Origin: Proteobacteria bacterium UBA1844
Lineage (GTDB): Bacteria; Pseudomonadota; Gammaproteobacteria; Steroidobacterales; Woeseiaceae
Length of the DNA: 24,881 nucleotides
Assembly (NCBI GenBank): GCA_002338615.1
Contig: DDIS01000025.1
Location: 18,621-43,501, forward strand
Direction of reading: 5' to 3'
The position numbers and the translations under genes are program-made. The notes below the pieces were generated by a model that did no database searches, had not been told where the DNA came from, and was given only the letters and a program-made list of their open reading frames with translations. Shown piece after piece: positions 6,576 through 14,975 of this stretch (positions within the stretch are counted from its first letter, which is position 1; every line of letters begins with the position of its first letter).

Positions 6576-7793
6576 ATGGGACGACCAGGCTACATATCCC
6601 GTTTGCTCTTCCTCGCAGCCTTATCGGTTGCAATTGGCTGGTATGCCTGGCAACGCTACGCCGATCCTGCTCCCTGGTCATCGCAGGAACTGGAGCAAAT
6701 CACCGCGCTCTGGATTCAAAATCTACCGAAGCTCTCGCCAAACCCAGCCAATGCCGTCGCCGACGATCCGCGCGCTGCTGAACTTGGACACCGTCTGTTT
6801 TTCGATCCACGTTTAAGTAGCACCGGTCAGGTTTCCTGCGCCACCTGCCACCAGCCGATACGCAACTTCACGGACGGCTTGCCGAAAGCCGTGGCTATCG
6901 GTGTGACGGAACGTAATACGCCAAGTATCGTAGGGACGGCCTACAGTCCATGGTTTTTCTGGGACGGTCGCACGGACAGCCTGTGGGCACAGGCCCTCGC
7001 GCCGCTCGAGCACCCGAACGAGCACGGCAGCAGCCGGCAACATATCGCCGCGCTGCTGGCCTGGGATACGGACTATCGCCAACGATACGAAGAGCTGTTC
7101 GGCGTCGCGCCACAAACCGATAGTCAGTCGATGATTGACCGTACATTCGCCAACGTCGGCAAGTCGATCGCGGCATACGAGCGGCTGCTGCTGCCTGGAG
7201 AATCACGATTCGACCGCTACGTCGCACACCTTGTCGCAGGCGGCGACTACCTCAAACAGGATATTCTAGGCATCGATGAGATCCGCGGCCTGCGCCTGTT
7301 TGTCGGGGACGCTCATTGTACGGACTGCCACAATGGTCCTTTGTTCACAAATTTTGAATTTCACAATACGGGCTTGCTGCCGCCGTCCGGCGAACTGCCG
7401 GAGCGCGGCCGAATTGACGGTGTGCGGGAGGTACTTCGGGACCCGTTCAACTGCCTCGGCGACCTCAGCGATGATCCGCAACACACCTGTATGGAATTGC
7501 GCCACACACGTACCGGGCCCGAATTGATCGGCGCAACGAGGACACCGTCTTTGCGCAATCTTGAGAATACGATGCCATTTCAAAGCAAGGGTCAATTCGA
7601 AACCCTGAGCGAAGTACTCGAACATTATAATCGCGCCCCCCTCGCGATTATCGGGCACAACGAAGCCAAACCGCTCAGGCTTGCCGATTGGCAATTGCAG
7701 GAACTGGAATCGTTTCTTGGCACACTGGCAGCGCCAATTGCTGTTGATGAAAAGTGGCTCGAGCCTGCTCCGGCCAGCAAGCCCCTCGAGTAA
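6576..7793 (+). CDS. MauG-like di-haem cytochrome c (cytochrome c peroxidase superfamily)
   Basis: 405-residue c-type cytochrome with an N-terminal hydrophobic anchor (about 8-26) and a periplasmic di-haem domain. Haem sites are C88-A-T-C91-H92 and C248-T-D-C251-H252. Other superfamily signatures are RLFFDPRLSSTGQVSC, TPSIVGTAY, WDGRTDSLWAQALAPLEHPNE and RTPSLRNL. Near the C terminus, TLSEVLEHYNRAP aligns with the segment that in classical bacterial peroxidases carries the distal Met ligand of the high-potential haem (TLEEAVxxMG). Here that position is Tyr (Y351), as in MauG and related enzymes that reach a bis-Fe(IV) state and oxidise protein side chains. This alignment is made by eye. Catalysis is therefore more likely oxidation of a partner protein than peroxide detoxification. 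AGGCAGG precedes the ATG. It is the second gene of a pair with the YtkA-like protein. Confidence 0.88.
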   Translation: MGRPGYISRLLFLAALSVAIGWYAWQRYADPAPWSSQELEQITALWIQNLPKLSPNPANAVADDPRAAELGHRLFFDPRLSSTGQVSCATCHQPIRNFTDGLPKAVAIGVTERNTPSIVGTAYSPWFFWDGRTDSLWAQALAPLEHPNEHGSSRQHIAALLAWDTDYRQRYEELFGVAPQTDSQSMIDRTFANVGKSIAAYERLLLPGESRFDRYVAHLVAGGDYLKQDILGIDEIRGLRLFVGDAHCTDCHNGPLFTNFEFHNTGLLPPSGELPERGRIDGVREVLRDPFNCLGDLSDDPQHTCMELRHTRTGPELIGATRTPSLRNLENTMPFQSKGQFETLSEVLEHYNRAPLAIIGHNEAKPLRLADWQLQELESFLGTLAAPIAVDEKWLEPAPASKPLE

Positions 7794-7853
7794 CAAACAA
7801 GCCCGCGGCACACGGCGAAACCAGAATGTTCGAACGCCAGTCGAGCGCTGCGG

Positions 7854-8624
7854 TCAGGTAGCGGAACTCTGGAAGCAAGCGGACGCCAGCTCTTTTTCGG
7901 CCTGCCGCAGGTCCTGCTCGGTATCAACACCTTTGCCGGGCCTCACCGCGGGCCGCGCAACCCTGATCGTCATGCCCAGCGACAGCGCCCGCAGCTGCTC
8001 GAGTTGTTCGGCAAGTTCGAGAGGAGAAGCATCGCTAGCAACCAGTTGCCTGAGAATGCCGCAACGATACGCGTAGATGCCGTGATGATGCAGCGCTGCG
8101 TCACTCGCCTTGCGTGCAGGCGTCTCGTTGCGCGGATACGGAATTGCCGCCCGGCTGAAATAGATTGCGTTACCTTTGCGATTGCAGATGACTTTGACAA
8201 CATTGGGATCCGAAAAGTCTTCTGCAGAGGCAAGCGGCGAGGCAAGCGTCGCTATATCAACCGCTACGTCATCGAGCAGGGTTGCGCACTGATCGATTAG
8301 CGCCGGCGGCATCGTTGGTTCGTCACCTTGCAGGTTCACTACCACGGCCTGATCGCCCCAATTGAACAGCTCGGCGACCTCGGCGATGCGTTCAGTACCC
8401 GATCGGTGCCGGTCACTGGTCATGCATACGTTGGCGCCAAACGCCTTGGCCGCGCTCGCAATGCGTTCGTCGTCGGTTGCAATGACAACTTCATGCGCAC
8501 GGCTCTCGCGAGCGCGCAGCCAGGCGTGTTGCAACATCGGTTTGCCACAAATCTCGCGCAGTGGCTTACCGGGCAGACGCGTGGACGCAAAGCGCGCCGG
8601 AATTACGACGACAAAATCGTTCAC
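7854..8624 (-). CDS. kdsB: 3-deoxy-manno-octulosonate cytidylyltransferase (CMP-Kdo synthetase)
   Basis: Cytosolic enzyme that activates Kdo with CTP to CMP-Kdo for transfer to lipid A. The 256-residue length matches the family. Visible motifs are IPARFASTRLPGKPL (8-22, CTP binding), ATDDERI (49-55), TSDRHRSGTERIAE (69-82) and VNLQGDEP (96-103, catalytic Asp), then HHHGIYAYR and the C-terminal GVDTEQDL. Translation starts at GTG 8624, overlapping the lpxK TGA by three bases (GTGA), so the two are translationally coupled. It is the last gene of the exbB-exbD-msbA-lpxK-kdsB operon and converges on the cytochrome gene; the 60-base gap shows no convincing terminator. Confidence 0.97.
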   Translation of the reverse strand: MNDFVVVIPARFASTRLPGKPLREICGKPMLQHAWLRARESRAHEVVIATDDERIASAAKAFGANVCMTSDRHRSGTERIAEVAELFNWGDQAVVVNLQGDEPTMPPALIDQCATLLDDVAVDIATLASPLASAEDFSDPNVVKVICNRKGNAIYFSRAAIPYPRNETPARKASDAALHHHGIYAYRCGILRQLVASDASPLELAEQLEQLRALSLGMTIRVARPAVRPGKGVDTEQDLRQAEKELASACFQSSAT

Positions 8625-9652
8625 TTGACGGTTCGCTTAAGTCCCAGTTTCGATTCAATACTATCCAGCCACGTCTCGGCCAGTGCGCCATCCATCTCAA
8701 GCTCAACGGGCACATACCAGTATCGGTTCGATAGCTTGCTACCCAGTTTTACGGCATCTTTCTCGGTCATCAGGATAGCGTAGTCATCATCAAATACCAG
8801 CTGCCCGGCATCGAGCGTCGCGTGGTCCTCGAGGCCATGTTCGATGCACTGTATCCCACAGCTGCGTAACAATGCGAAAAAGCGTGCCGGATTTCCGATC
8901 GCGGCAACGGCGTGCACGGTCTGGCCCGCAAAATCGCAGAGGCTTCTCGATTGTGAGCCATTCAGGCGATGACAGGTCTGCGCTCTGAGCTCGAAGACTA
9001 TTGGTGCCGGAACCGTGTCCGGCATTGCGATTTGTTGCGGCGCGCCGTTCACCAGCAGCCGGTCGTACGATGCCAGCAATCGCAGGGAATCACGCAACGG
9101 CCCGGCGGGCAGCAGCAGGCGATTGCCAAAGCCGCGCGCACCATCGACAACACATATCTCGTAGTCGCGACCCAGCCTGAGATGCTGCAACCCGTCGTCC
9201 GCGAGGACCAGGTCACATCCCGTGGCAACCAGCACCTCGGCCGCCCTGACGCGATTCGCATCGACAATCACCGGGCACTTGCCCCGTTTAGCGAGCAGCA
9301 CCGGCTCATCGCCGACCTCGACTGGATCGCTGCTCGCATCGACAACGCGTGGCTGACCGGATCGGTTTCCGCCGTAGCCCCTGCTGACGATGCCCGGCCT
9401 GAAGCCACGCTCCTTGAGCCGCTGCGCCAACCAGATACAAACCGGCGTTTTGCCAGTGCCGCCTGCTGTAAGATTCCCGACGACAATAACAGGCACCGCA
9501 ATGCGCGCTTGCCGGAAAAAGCCAATGTGATACAGCAAGCGCCGCAGGTGAACGACTACCCAATAAAGCCCGCTGATCGGCAACAACAGCCAGTAGCCAC
9601 CTGCGTCCTCATACCAGGCACGATGCAGCCAGTGATATAGGCGGGTTCGCAT
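8621..9652 (-). CDS. lpxK: Tetraacyldisaccharide 4'-kinase
   Basis: Inner-membrane-associated P-loop kinase that phosphorylates the 4' position of the lipid A disaccharide, giving lipid IVA. The Walker A motif is VGNLTAGGTGKTPV (58-71 counted from ATG 9652). GIVSRGYGG and the DDGLQHLRLGRD signature follow, and the N terminus has the usual hydrophobic membrane-binding helix (WLLLPISGLYWVV). The length is 343 residues, near the E. coli enzyme. The ATG at 9652 overlaps the msbA TGA (TGATG), with GAGGAG inside the msbA 3' end. A GTG one codon earlier is the alternative start. MsbA next door exports the finished product. Confidence 0.96.
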   Translation of the reverse strand: MRTRLYHWLHRAWYEDAGGYWLLLPISGLYWVVVHLRRLLYHIGFFRQARIAVPVIVVGNLTAGGTGKTPVCIWLAQRLKERGFRPGIVSRGYGGNRSGQPRVVDASSDPVEVGDEPVLLAKRGKCPVIVDANRVRAAEVLVATGCDLVLADDGLQHLRLGRDYEICVVDGARGFGNRLLLPAGPLRDSLRLLASYDRLLVNGAPQQIAMPDTVPAPIVFELRAQTCHRLNGSQSRSLCDFAGQTVHAVAAIGNPARFFALLRSCGIQCIEHGLEDHATLDAGQLVFDDDYAILMTEKDAVKLGSKLSNRYWYVPVELEMDGALAETWLDSIESKLGLKRTVK

Positions 9653-11448
9653 CACTCCTCGTTGAACTGCATCCGGTACAGCGCCGCATAGTGGCTGTCA
9701 GCGGCCAGCAGTTCGCTGTGTGTTCCCGACTCGACAATACGGCCGGCATCAAGCACCAGAATCTGATCTGCCCGTTCGACCGTCGAGAGCCGGTGGGCAA
9801 TGACCAGCGTTGTGCGATTCTTCATGAGCTGATTCAGCGCATCCTGGATACGTCTTTCCGACTGGCTGTCCAGCGACGACGTCGCTTCATCGAGAATCAA
9901 AACCGGCGCATCCTTTAGCAACGCACGTCCGATCGCAATGCGTTGTCGCTGACCGCCGGACAGCAACACACCACGATCGCCAACCATCGTATCAAGGCCT
10001 TCGGGCATCTTCCTGACAAAATCGAGCACGTGCGCTGCCTCCGCCGCCGCGCGTATATCGTCCAGGGAGCACTCGTCGAGTTGCCCGTAGGCAAGATTGT
10101 TCGCGATCGTATCGTTGAACAAAACGACGTCCTGGCTGACAAGGCTGATATTCTCGCGCAGGCTGGCCAGCGTGTAGTCCCGTATCGAGACACCGTCCAG
10201 CAGAATATCGCCGCTATCAACGTCGTAGAAGCGCGGCAAGAGACTGGCCAGCGTGGTCTTGCCGCTACCCGAGTGCCCGACGACCGCCAGCGTTTGCCCG
10301 GCCGCGACACTCAGGCTGATATTGTTGAGCACCGCCTCGCTCTTGTCATTGTAGGAAAACACAACGTCGCGAAATTCAACATCGCCCCGGAGACGACCCG
10401 CGTCGATAGTGCCCCGATCGTCTTCGTCGTTTTCATCCATGATCTTGAACAGACTTTCGGCACCGGCGACGCCGCGCTGCAGGGTGGCGTTGATATTCGT
10501 AATGCGCCGCATCGGTTGCAACATCAGCATCATGGCACTGAAAAAGGAAATGAACTGACCAGGCGTCAGGTTTCCCTGGTGCGACTCGCGACTTGCCGCG
10601 TAGACGACAGCCGCCACGCCAATGCCGAATATAATCTGCGTTACGGCCACACCGAGGGAGCGCACGAGTATCAACTTCATATTTTGTCGACGGTTGCGTT
10701 CATCGACCCCATCAAGGCGCTTTTTCTCGTACTCGTAGCCACTGAATGATTTAACGACTGAATTGCCGCGAACAATTTCCTCGGTTACCTGGGTCACCTC
10801 GCCGATCGAATCCTGGATGCGGTTGGAGTAGCGGCGAAAAGCGGTTGCCAGCAAACGCACCAGCGCGGCAACCACTGGAAAAAGGAGGGCAATAAACACG
10901 GTCAGCGTGGTGCTTTGGTAGAGCATGACCGCTATTGCAGCAAATAAGGTCAACACATCACGAATTGCGATAGTCACCACGCTGGTAACCGATTCAGCGA
11001 CCATTTCTACGTTGTAGGTCATGCGCGACAGCAACGGCCCTACAGTCTGTTTGTCGAAGAACGCGGTTGGCAGGGTGAGGAATTTACGAAACACTCCGCG
11101 GCGCAGCGAACTGATGACACTGCGGCCAATCCAGCCGAGCGAATATTCGGTCGCGAAACCGGCGATCCCGCGCGCAATGAACACCACAACAAATGCGATC
11201 GGGATCCAGCGTGCCGATTGCAGGTTCTTGGCAACCATCGCCTGGTCCATCAGGGGCTCAAGCAGCCAGACCATGCTGCCCTCGATCATGGCGGTCGCCG
11301 CCATGCCGAGAACGGCAATCAGGCCAATTCCCTTGTGCGGTATGACGTACCGCCACAGGCGCCCGTAAATTACGCGTACGCGCGCGTCTGACGAGTCTGG
11401 TTTATGTGCCGGGTTACGCGCGGCCGGGCTACTCGTCGCCTGGGTCAT
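9652..11448 (-). CDS. msbA: Lipid A export permease/ATP-binding protein MsbA
   Basis: Homodimeric ABC exporter that flips core-lipid A across the inner membrane. From ATG 11448 it has 598 residues: a six-helix TM domain (about 30-320), then the nucleotide-binding domain with Walker A GHSGSGKTT (391-399), signature LSGGQ (496-500), Walker B LILDEATSSLD (517-527) and the switch His in AHRLST (552). I preferred ATG 11448 over the longer open frame because the extra 54 residues lie out of frame over exbD and lack family features; even so the gene overlaps the exbD 3' end by 20 bases. The downstream neighbour is lpxK. Length and lipid A context favour MsbA over a generic multidrug exporter. Confidence 0.94.
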   Translation of the reverse strand: MTQATSSPAARNPAHKPDSSDARVRVIYGRLWRYVIPHKGIGLIAVLGMAATAMIEGSMVWLLEPLMDQAMVAKNLQSARWIPIAFVVVFIARGIAGFATEYSLGWIGRSVISSLRRGVFRKFLTLPTAFFDKQTVGPLLSRMTYNVEMVAESVTSVVTIAIRDVLTLFAAIAVMLYQSTTLTVFIALLFPVVAALVRLLATAFRRYSNRIQDSIGEVTQVTEEIVRGNSVVKSFSGYEYEKKRLDGVDERNRRQNMKLILVRSLGVAVTQIIFGIGVAAVVYAASRESHQGNLTPGQFISFFSAMMLMLQPMRRITNINATLQRGVAGAESLFKIMDENDEDDRGTIDAGRLRGDVEFRDVVFSYNDKSEAVLNNISLSVAAGQTLAVVGHSGSGKTTLASLLPRFYDVDSGDILLDGVSIRDYTLASLRENISLVSQDVVLFNDTIANNLAYGQLDECSLDDIRAAAEAAHVLDFVRKMPEGLDTMVGDRGVLLSGGQRQRIAIGRALLKDAPVLILDEATSSLDSQSERRIQDALNQLMKNRTTLVIAHRLSTVERADQILVLDAGRIVESGTHSELLAADSHYAALYRMQFNEE

Positions 11449-11854
11449 TAACAGTCGCAATATTGATCTGGGTAAACCCGAGGCGGCCCGCGACATCCAT
11501 CGACGTAACCACGTACTGGTGCTTGGCATTCGCATCGGCGCTGATCGTGAGCGGCAGGCTGTTGTCGCCGCCAGACACCTTGCGCAATGCGTTGCGAATC
11601 GTTGCGGCACGATTGTTAATCAGTTCTCTGCCGTTCACATACACAGAGCCCGTCTCGGTAATCATGATATCGATCCGTTCCGCCGGTTCCTGAGTCAGCG
11701 GCGCGCCGTCTGTTTCGGGCAGTCGAATCTCAATTTGTGATTGCTTGACGAAGCTGGTTGAGATCATGAAAAAAATCAACAGCAGGAAGACCACATCGAT
11801 CAGCGAGGTCAGGTTGACTTCGGGCTGGGTGCGCGGACGCGTACTGAGTTTCAT
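11429..11854 (-). CDS. exbD: ExbD/TolR-family biopolymer transport protein
   Basis: 141-residue single-span inner-membrane protein. The TM helix LIDVVFLLLIFFMISTSFV contains D20, equivalent to the protonatable Asp of E. coli ExbD and TolR, followed by a periplasmic domain with ITETGSVYVNGREL. It forms the proton-driven motor with the ExbB protein encoded just upstream: the exbB stop and exbD start overlap as ATGA (11854-11851). Its 3' end overlaps msbA by 20 bases. No tonB or TonB-dependent receptor is in the window. Placing an ExbBD pair beside lpxK/msbA is known in gammaproteobacteria, but its energised partner there is unclear. Confidence 0.92.
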   Translation of the reverse strand: MKLSTRPRTQPEVNLTSLIDVVFLLLIFFMISTSFVKQSQIEIRLPETDGAPLTQEPAERIDIMITETGSVYVNGRELINNRAATIRNALRKVSGGDNSLPLTISADANAKHQYVVTSMDVAGRLGFTQINIATVNDPGDE

Positions 11855-12471
11855 GCCTGGGTTTTATCCTGCCGGCGCTGCAAGGCATCGATCAGTTTAA
11901 TGGCTTCCTTCTCCATCTCGACAACGAGAGTATCGACGCGACTCCGGTAATAGCGATACCCGATAAGCGCCGGAATTGCCACGGAGAGCCCGGCTGCCGT
12001 CGTAATCAGCGCCTGCGCGATGCCACCTGCCAGCACGGTCGGATCGCCGACGCCATGCGTCGTAATTGCGCCAAAAACCTTTACCATGCCGATGACCGTG
12101 CCCAGCAGGCCCAACAGTGGCGAAATCGCCGCTACGGTGCCCAGGGTTTCAAGGTAACGTTCGAGTTCGTGCACTACGTGGCGCCCGGTATCCTCGATGC
12201 TGTCTTTCAGTACGTTTCTTTGCCGGTCACGGTTGATCAAGCCGGCTGCCAGGATCTGGCCAAGCGGCGAGCCCTGGTGCAGACTCTGGATCTGTTTCTG
12301 TTCGAGCTCATCTTTCTTCACCCAGTCCCAGACTTTGCTGGTGAGATCCTCGGGTATGACCCGCTTTTGCCTTAGCGTCCAGAATCGTTCGAGGATAATA
12401 CCCATGGCGATAATCGCGCAGAGGATTATCGGCGCCATGAGCCAGCCACCGGATTTGACGATTTCAACCAT
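11851..12471 (-). CDS. exbB: ExbB/TolQ-family proton channel protein (MotA/TolQ/ExbB domain)
   Basis: 206 residues with three predicted TM segments: about 10-28 (WLMAPIILCAIIAMGIIL), 111-133 (GTVAAISPLLGLLGTVIGMVKVF) and 150-172 (GIAQALITTAAGLSVAIPALIGY). These carry the family hallmark LGLLGTVIGM and the Thr-rich third helix. It forms the pentameric channel around ExbD in the inner membrane. It is the first gene of the exbB-exbD-msbA-lpxK-kdsB run, with an 85-base gap after comEC that contains an odd palindrome. Only a weak GGAA precedes the ATG. ExbB is called over TolQ by context and size; the two are hard to separate by sequence alone. Confidence 0.9.
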   Translation of the reverse strand: MVEIVKSGGWLMAPIILCAIIAMGIILERFWTLRQKRVIPEDLTSKVWDWVKKDELEQKQIQSLHQGSPLGQILAAGLINRDRQRNVLKDSIEDTGRHVVHELERYLETLGTVAAISPLLGLLGTVIGMVKVFGAITTHGVGDPTVLAGGIAQALITTAAGLSVAIPALIGYRYYRSRVDTLVVEMEKEAIKLIDALQRRQDKTQA

Positions 12472-12525
12472 TAAGGTTCCAGCCCGCAGAAAACCCGAAA
12501 TATACTAGAACCTGACCCAGTAATC

Positions 12526-12540
12526 TGCACGAGTCGTGCA
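12526..12540. promoter_or_regulatory. Operator-like palindrome upstream of exbB
   Basis: TGCACGA-G-TCGTGCA is a perfect 7-base inverted repeat around a single central base, 55 bases upstream of the exbB ATG, in the gap after comEC. A one-base centre cannot fold into a hairpin, so a dimeric protein-binding site is the better reading. No regulator gene is nearby and I cannot match it to a known operator. Confidence 0.35.
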
Positions 12541-12556
12541 TCGATCATCATGATTC

Positions 12557-14887
12557 TTATTCTTCGTGCCAGATGCGTCGCCGGCTATTGCGGTACTCGA
12601 TGATCCTGACGTCAGTCTGGTCGGCGCACAGGTGCACTGTTATGGCGCCGCTCCTTGCCGTGTTGAATAGCTCGGCGCCGGCACCCTCCCAGCGCGCAAC
12701 CACATCTTCTTTGGGAAATCCCCATTGGTTCGCATATGCGGCTGATACGAGAGCAAGCCGAGACTCGAGCGACAGGACAAAAGGAGCGATGGACGATGTA
12801 CGACTGCCGTGATGCGGCACCGTTGCAACATCGACTGTCGGCAGAACCCGCGATTGCACCAGGCGTGTCTCAATTTTTTCCTCGATATCGCCAGTCAGCA
12901 GCAATTTCCTTGCGCCGGCTTCGAGCAACAGTACGCAGGATGCATCGTTGCCCGTCAAGCGACTGCCGGATGGCGGATACAAGATTGAAAAGCGCACCTG
13001 GTTCCACGTCCATGAGGTACCGGCCTCACAACGCGATACCGGCACGTTGATCCAGGGTAGTTCATCGCCAGACTGGATCTCGCCGATCGCCACCTCGTCC
13101 AGCAGGTCGTCAAGGCCGCCGGCATGATCGAGGTCCGAATGCGATATCACAGCCTTGTCCAGTTGCCTGATACCCTGACTCTCAAGATACGGCAGAATGA
13201 CGCGCTCGCCCGCACTACCGCCACTGCGGTACGCGGGGCCCGAGTCGTACAGCAAGTTATGATCCTGCGTACGCGCAACGACTGCCAGGCCTTGGCCCAC
13301 ATCGAGCATAGTGACGGATAGACAGGACACGGCCGGACCGTCCGGCCGGTATGCGATCAACGCCATGAACCCTGCCCAGGCAACATAGCGGCCCGGCCAG
13401 GCGGCCGGCAATAACAACCACAATACCGGCAGGAAAAGGAACAACCAGGCAATGCCGACCGGCTCGGCCACCGGCCGGGCGCTGTCGCTGGCCGTTACGG
13501 CAAGCAATCGCTCCAGGCAGTCGATGGACATCGCCGACAGGTGCAGCAGGTAATCACCGGGCACTCGAAACGGCCCGTCGAGCAACAGGCCCAGCAACGC
13601 TGCCGGCACGGTTACCACGCTGAAAAGAGGCACTGCCAAGAGGTTTACGAGTGGCGCGAGCACCGCGATCCGGTCAAATATCAAGACTGTGATTGGCACC
13701 AGGCCAGCCAGCAATGCAAACTGGATCGCGACGAGCCGGCGTAGCGCGCCGGTATGTTGTCCAAGGAATCCCGATCGCCCCGGATAACGGGACTTCGCGT
13801 GCCAGAGGAGGATACCGACCGCCCCAAATGACAATTTATAGCCGGGCGCCATGGTGCTTAGCGGATCCAGAATCGCGAGCAGCGCGGCCGCGCTAACGAG
13901 CACGGTGAACGAACCTGGCTGCCGGCGCTTCAACAACACGGTGATGAGCAATGCCAGCATCAAGGTGGCGCGACGAGCCGGCACCGCGAATCCGGAAATT
14001 CCGGCATACAGGACGGCGATGAGCATTGCCACGAGTAACGCCTTGTCGTGCTGATTGGACTGCCCGCCTGTAAGGCCCAACACCAGCGACGCAAGGAAAT
14101 AGCTGACAGTCGCGGCGAGCCCGATGTGCAAGCCTGAAATAGCCATCAGGTGGCTCGTGCCCGTATTCGCATAGCGCTGCCACGCGTCGGAGGAGATAAG
14201 ATGGCGCGCGCCGACCACGAGCGCGACCAGCACACCCGCCGCCTCTCGCCCGGGCAGCAATTTGCTGACACGCTCGACGAAATTTTGCCGGATTCGCAAA
14301 ATACCCTGCAGGTCGCCGGAATCGATCAGCCGGCTGAACTTCCCGTCCACCACATAACCGGTCGCCCCGGTGCGATCGCGCATGAGCCAGGCTTCCAGGT
14401 CCATACCGCCAGGATTGCTGGCGCCACGCGGCCTTCTGAGCCTGAGTTCCACCTGCCAGGTATCGCCAAGGTGCAACGACACCGGCGCTTCAAACCAGCT
14501 CAGCCGGATTCTGGAGGGAAAACGCGCATCAGCTGAAACCCTGGCGACGAAACTCGTCGTCGCGCCATCCGTGCGAGGAAAATCGATGATATGAATTTGC
14601 GTGAGAATGCTGTCGCCGGACAGTTCAGGATCGAGGCGCTCGGCGATCACCAGTTCGGCATTGAGCAGGAACAGAGACGCGCCGATTGCCGCACAACAAA
14701 GGTCACGACGCCATTTTTCCGGCATACACCAGAGCAGCACAACAACAGCGGCGACGATGGCTGATATCATGTACGGCGATACCCACGCGCAACAGAGTTC
14801 TGCAACCAGTCCGGCCAGCCTGGAAAAGCTGATAAGCTGCGGCGCGAACACGCCAATCAGAAAGCACAGAAAGGCTCGAACGATCAT
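12557..14887 (-). CDS. comEC: DNA internalization-related competence protein ComEC/Rec2
   Basis: Inner-membrane channel and nuclease-like protein that passes single-stranded DNA into the cytoplasm during natural transformation. It has 776 residues, close to E. coli YcaI. The N-terminal TM region and DUF4131 soluble domain cover about 1-200. The competence domain begins around GTSHLMAISGLHIGL (243-257) and includes many TM helices to about 510. The C-terminal metallo-beta-lactamase domain starts at VTMLDVGQGLAVV, has the metal motif SHSDLDHAGGLD (582-593), LLTGDIEE, and PHHGSRTSS (691-699). Metal-site residues look intact. It starts at ATG 14887 with no evident Shine-Dalgarno, and is divergent from the DUF2062 gene 88 bases away. 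Presence of comEC alone does not show that the organism is competent. Confidence 0.96.
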   Translation of the reverse strand: MIVRAFLCFLIGVFAPQLISFSRLAGLVAELCCAWVSPYMISAIVAAVVVLLWCMPEKWRRDLCCAAIGASLFLLNAELVIAERLDPELSGDSILTQIHIIDFPRTDGATTSFVARVSADARFPSRIRLSWFEAPVSLHLGDTWQVELRLRRPRGASNPGGMDLEAWLMRDRTGATGYVVDGKFSRLIDSGDLQGILRIRQNFVERVSKLLPGREAAGVLVALVVGARHLISSDAWQRYANTGTSHLMAISGLHIGLAATVSYFLASLVLGLTGGQSNQHDKALLVAMLIAVLYAGISGFAVPARRATLMLALLITVLLKRRQPGSFTVLVSAAALLAILDPLSTMAPGYKLSFGAVGILLWHAKSRYPGRSGFLGQHTGALRRLVAIQFALLAGLVPITVLIFDRIAVLAPLVNLLAVPLFSVVTVPAALLGLLLDGPFRVPGDYLLHLSAMSIDCLERLLAVTASDSARPVAEPVGIAWLFLFLPVLWLLLPAAWPGRYVAWAGFMALIAYRPDGPAVSCLSVTMLDVGQGLAVVARTQDHNLLYDSGPAYRSGGSAGERVILPYLESQGIRQLDKAVISHSDLDHAGGLDDLLDEVAIGEIQSGDELPWINVPVSRCEAGTSWTWNQVRFSILYPPSGSRLTGNDASCVLLLEAGARKLLLTGDIEEKIETRLVQSRVLPTVDVATVPHHGSRTSSIAPFVLSLESRLALVSAAYANQWGFPKEDVVARWEGAGAELFNTARSGAITVHLCADQTDVRIIEYRNSRRRIWHEE

Positions 14888-14975
14888 AAATTGACGGCAC
14901 TTGGATTGTCGGCAACTTTACCGACGGCGGACGGCGTTACGACGACGTTCTTTATCAGAAGGAAATTCGGCAGTA

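Noticed and set aside
7794..7853. Terminator between the convergent cytochrome and kdsB genes
   Set aside because: Only short palindromes such as GTTCGAAC are present, with no stable stem or T run.
8969..9640. 223-residue plus-strand open frame
   Set aside because: It is the shadow of lpxK on the opposite strand, without its own domain or ribosome site.
9943..10749. 268-residue plus-strand open frame
   Set aside because: It lies wholly within msbA on the opposite strand and shows no domain; msbA motifs are unambiguous.
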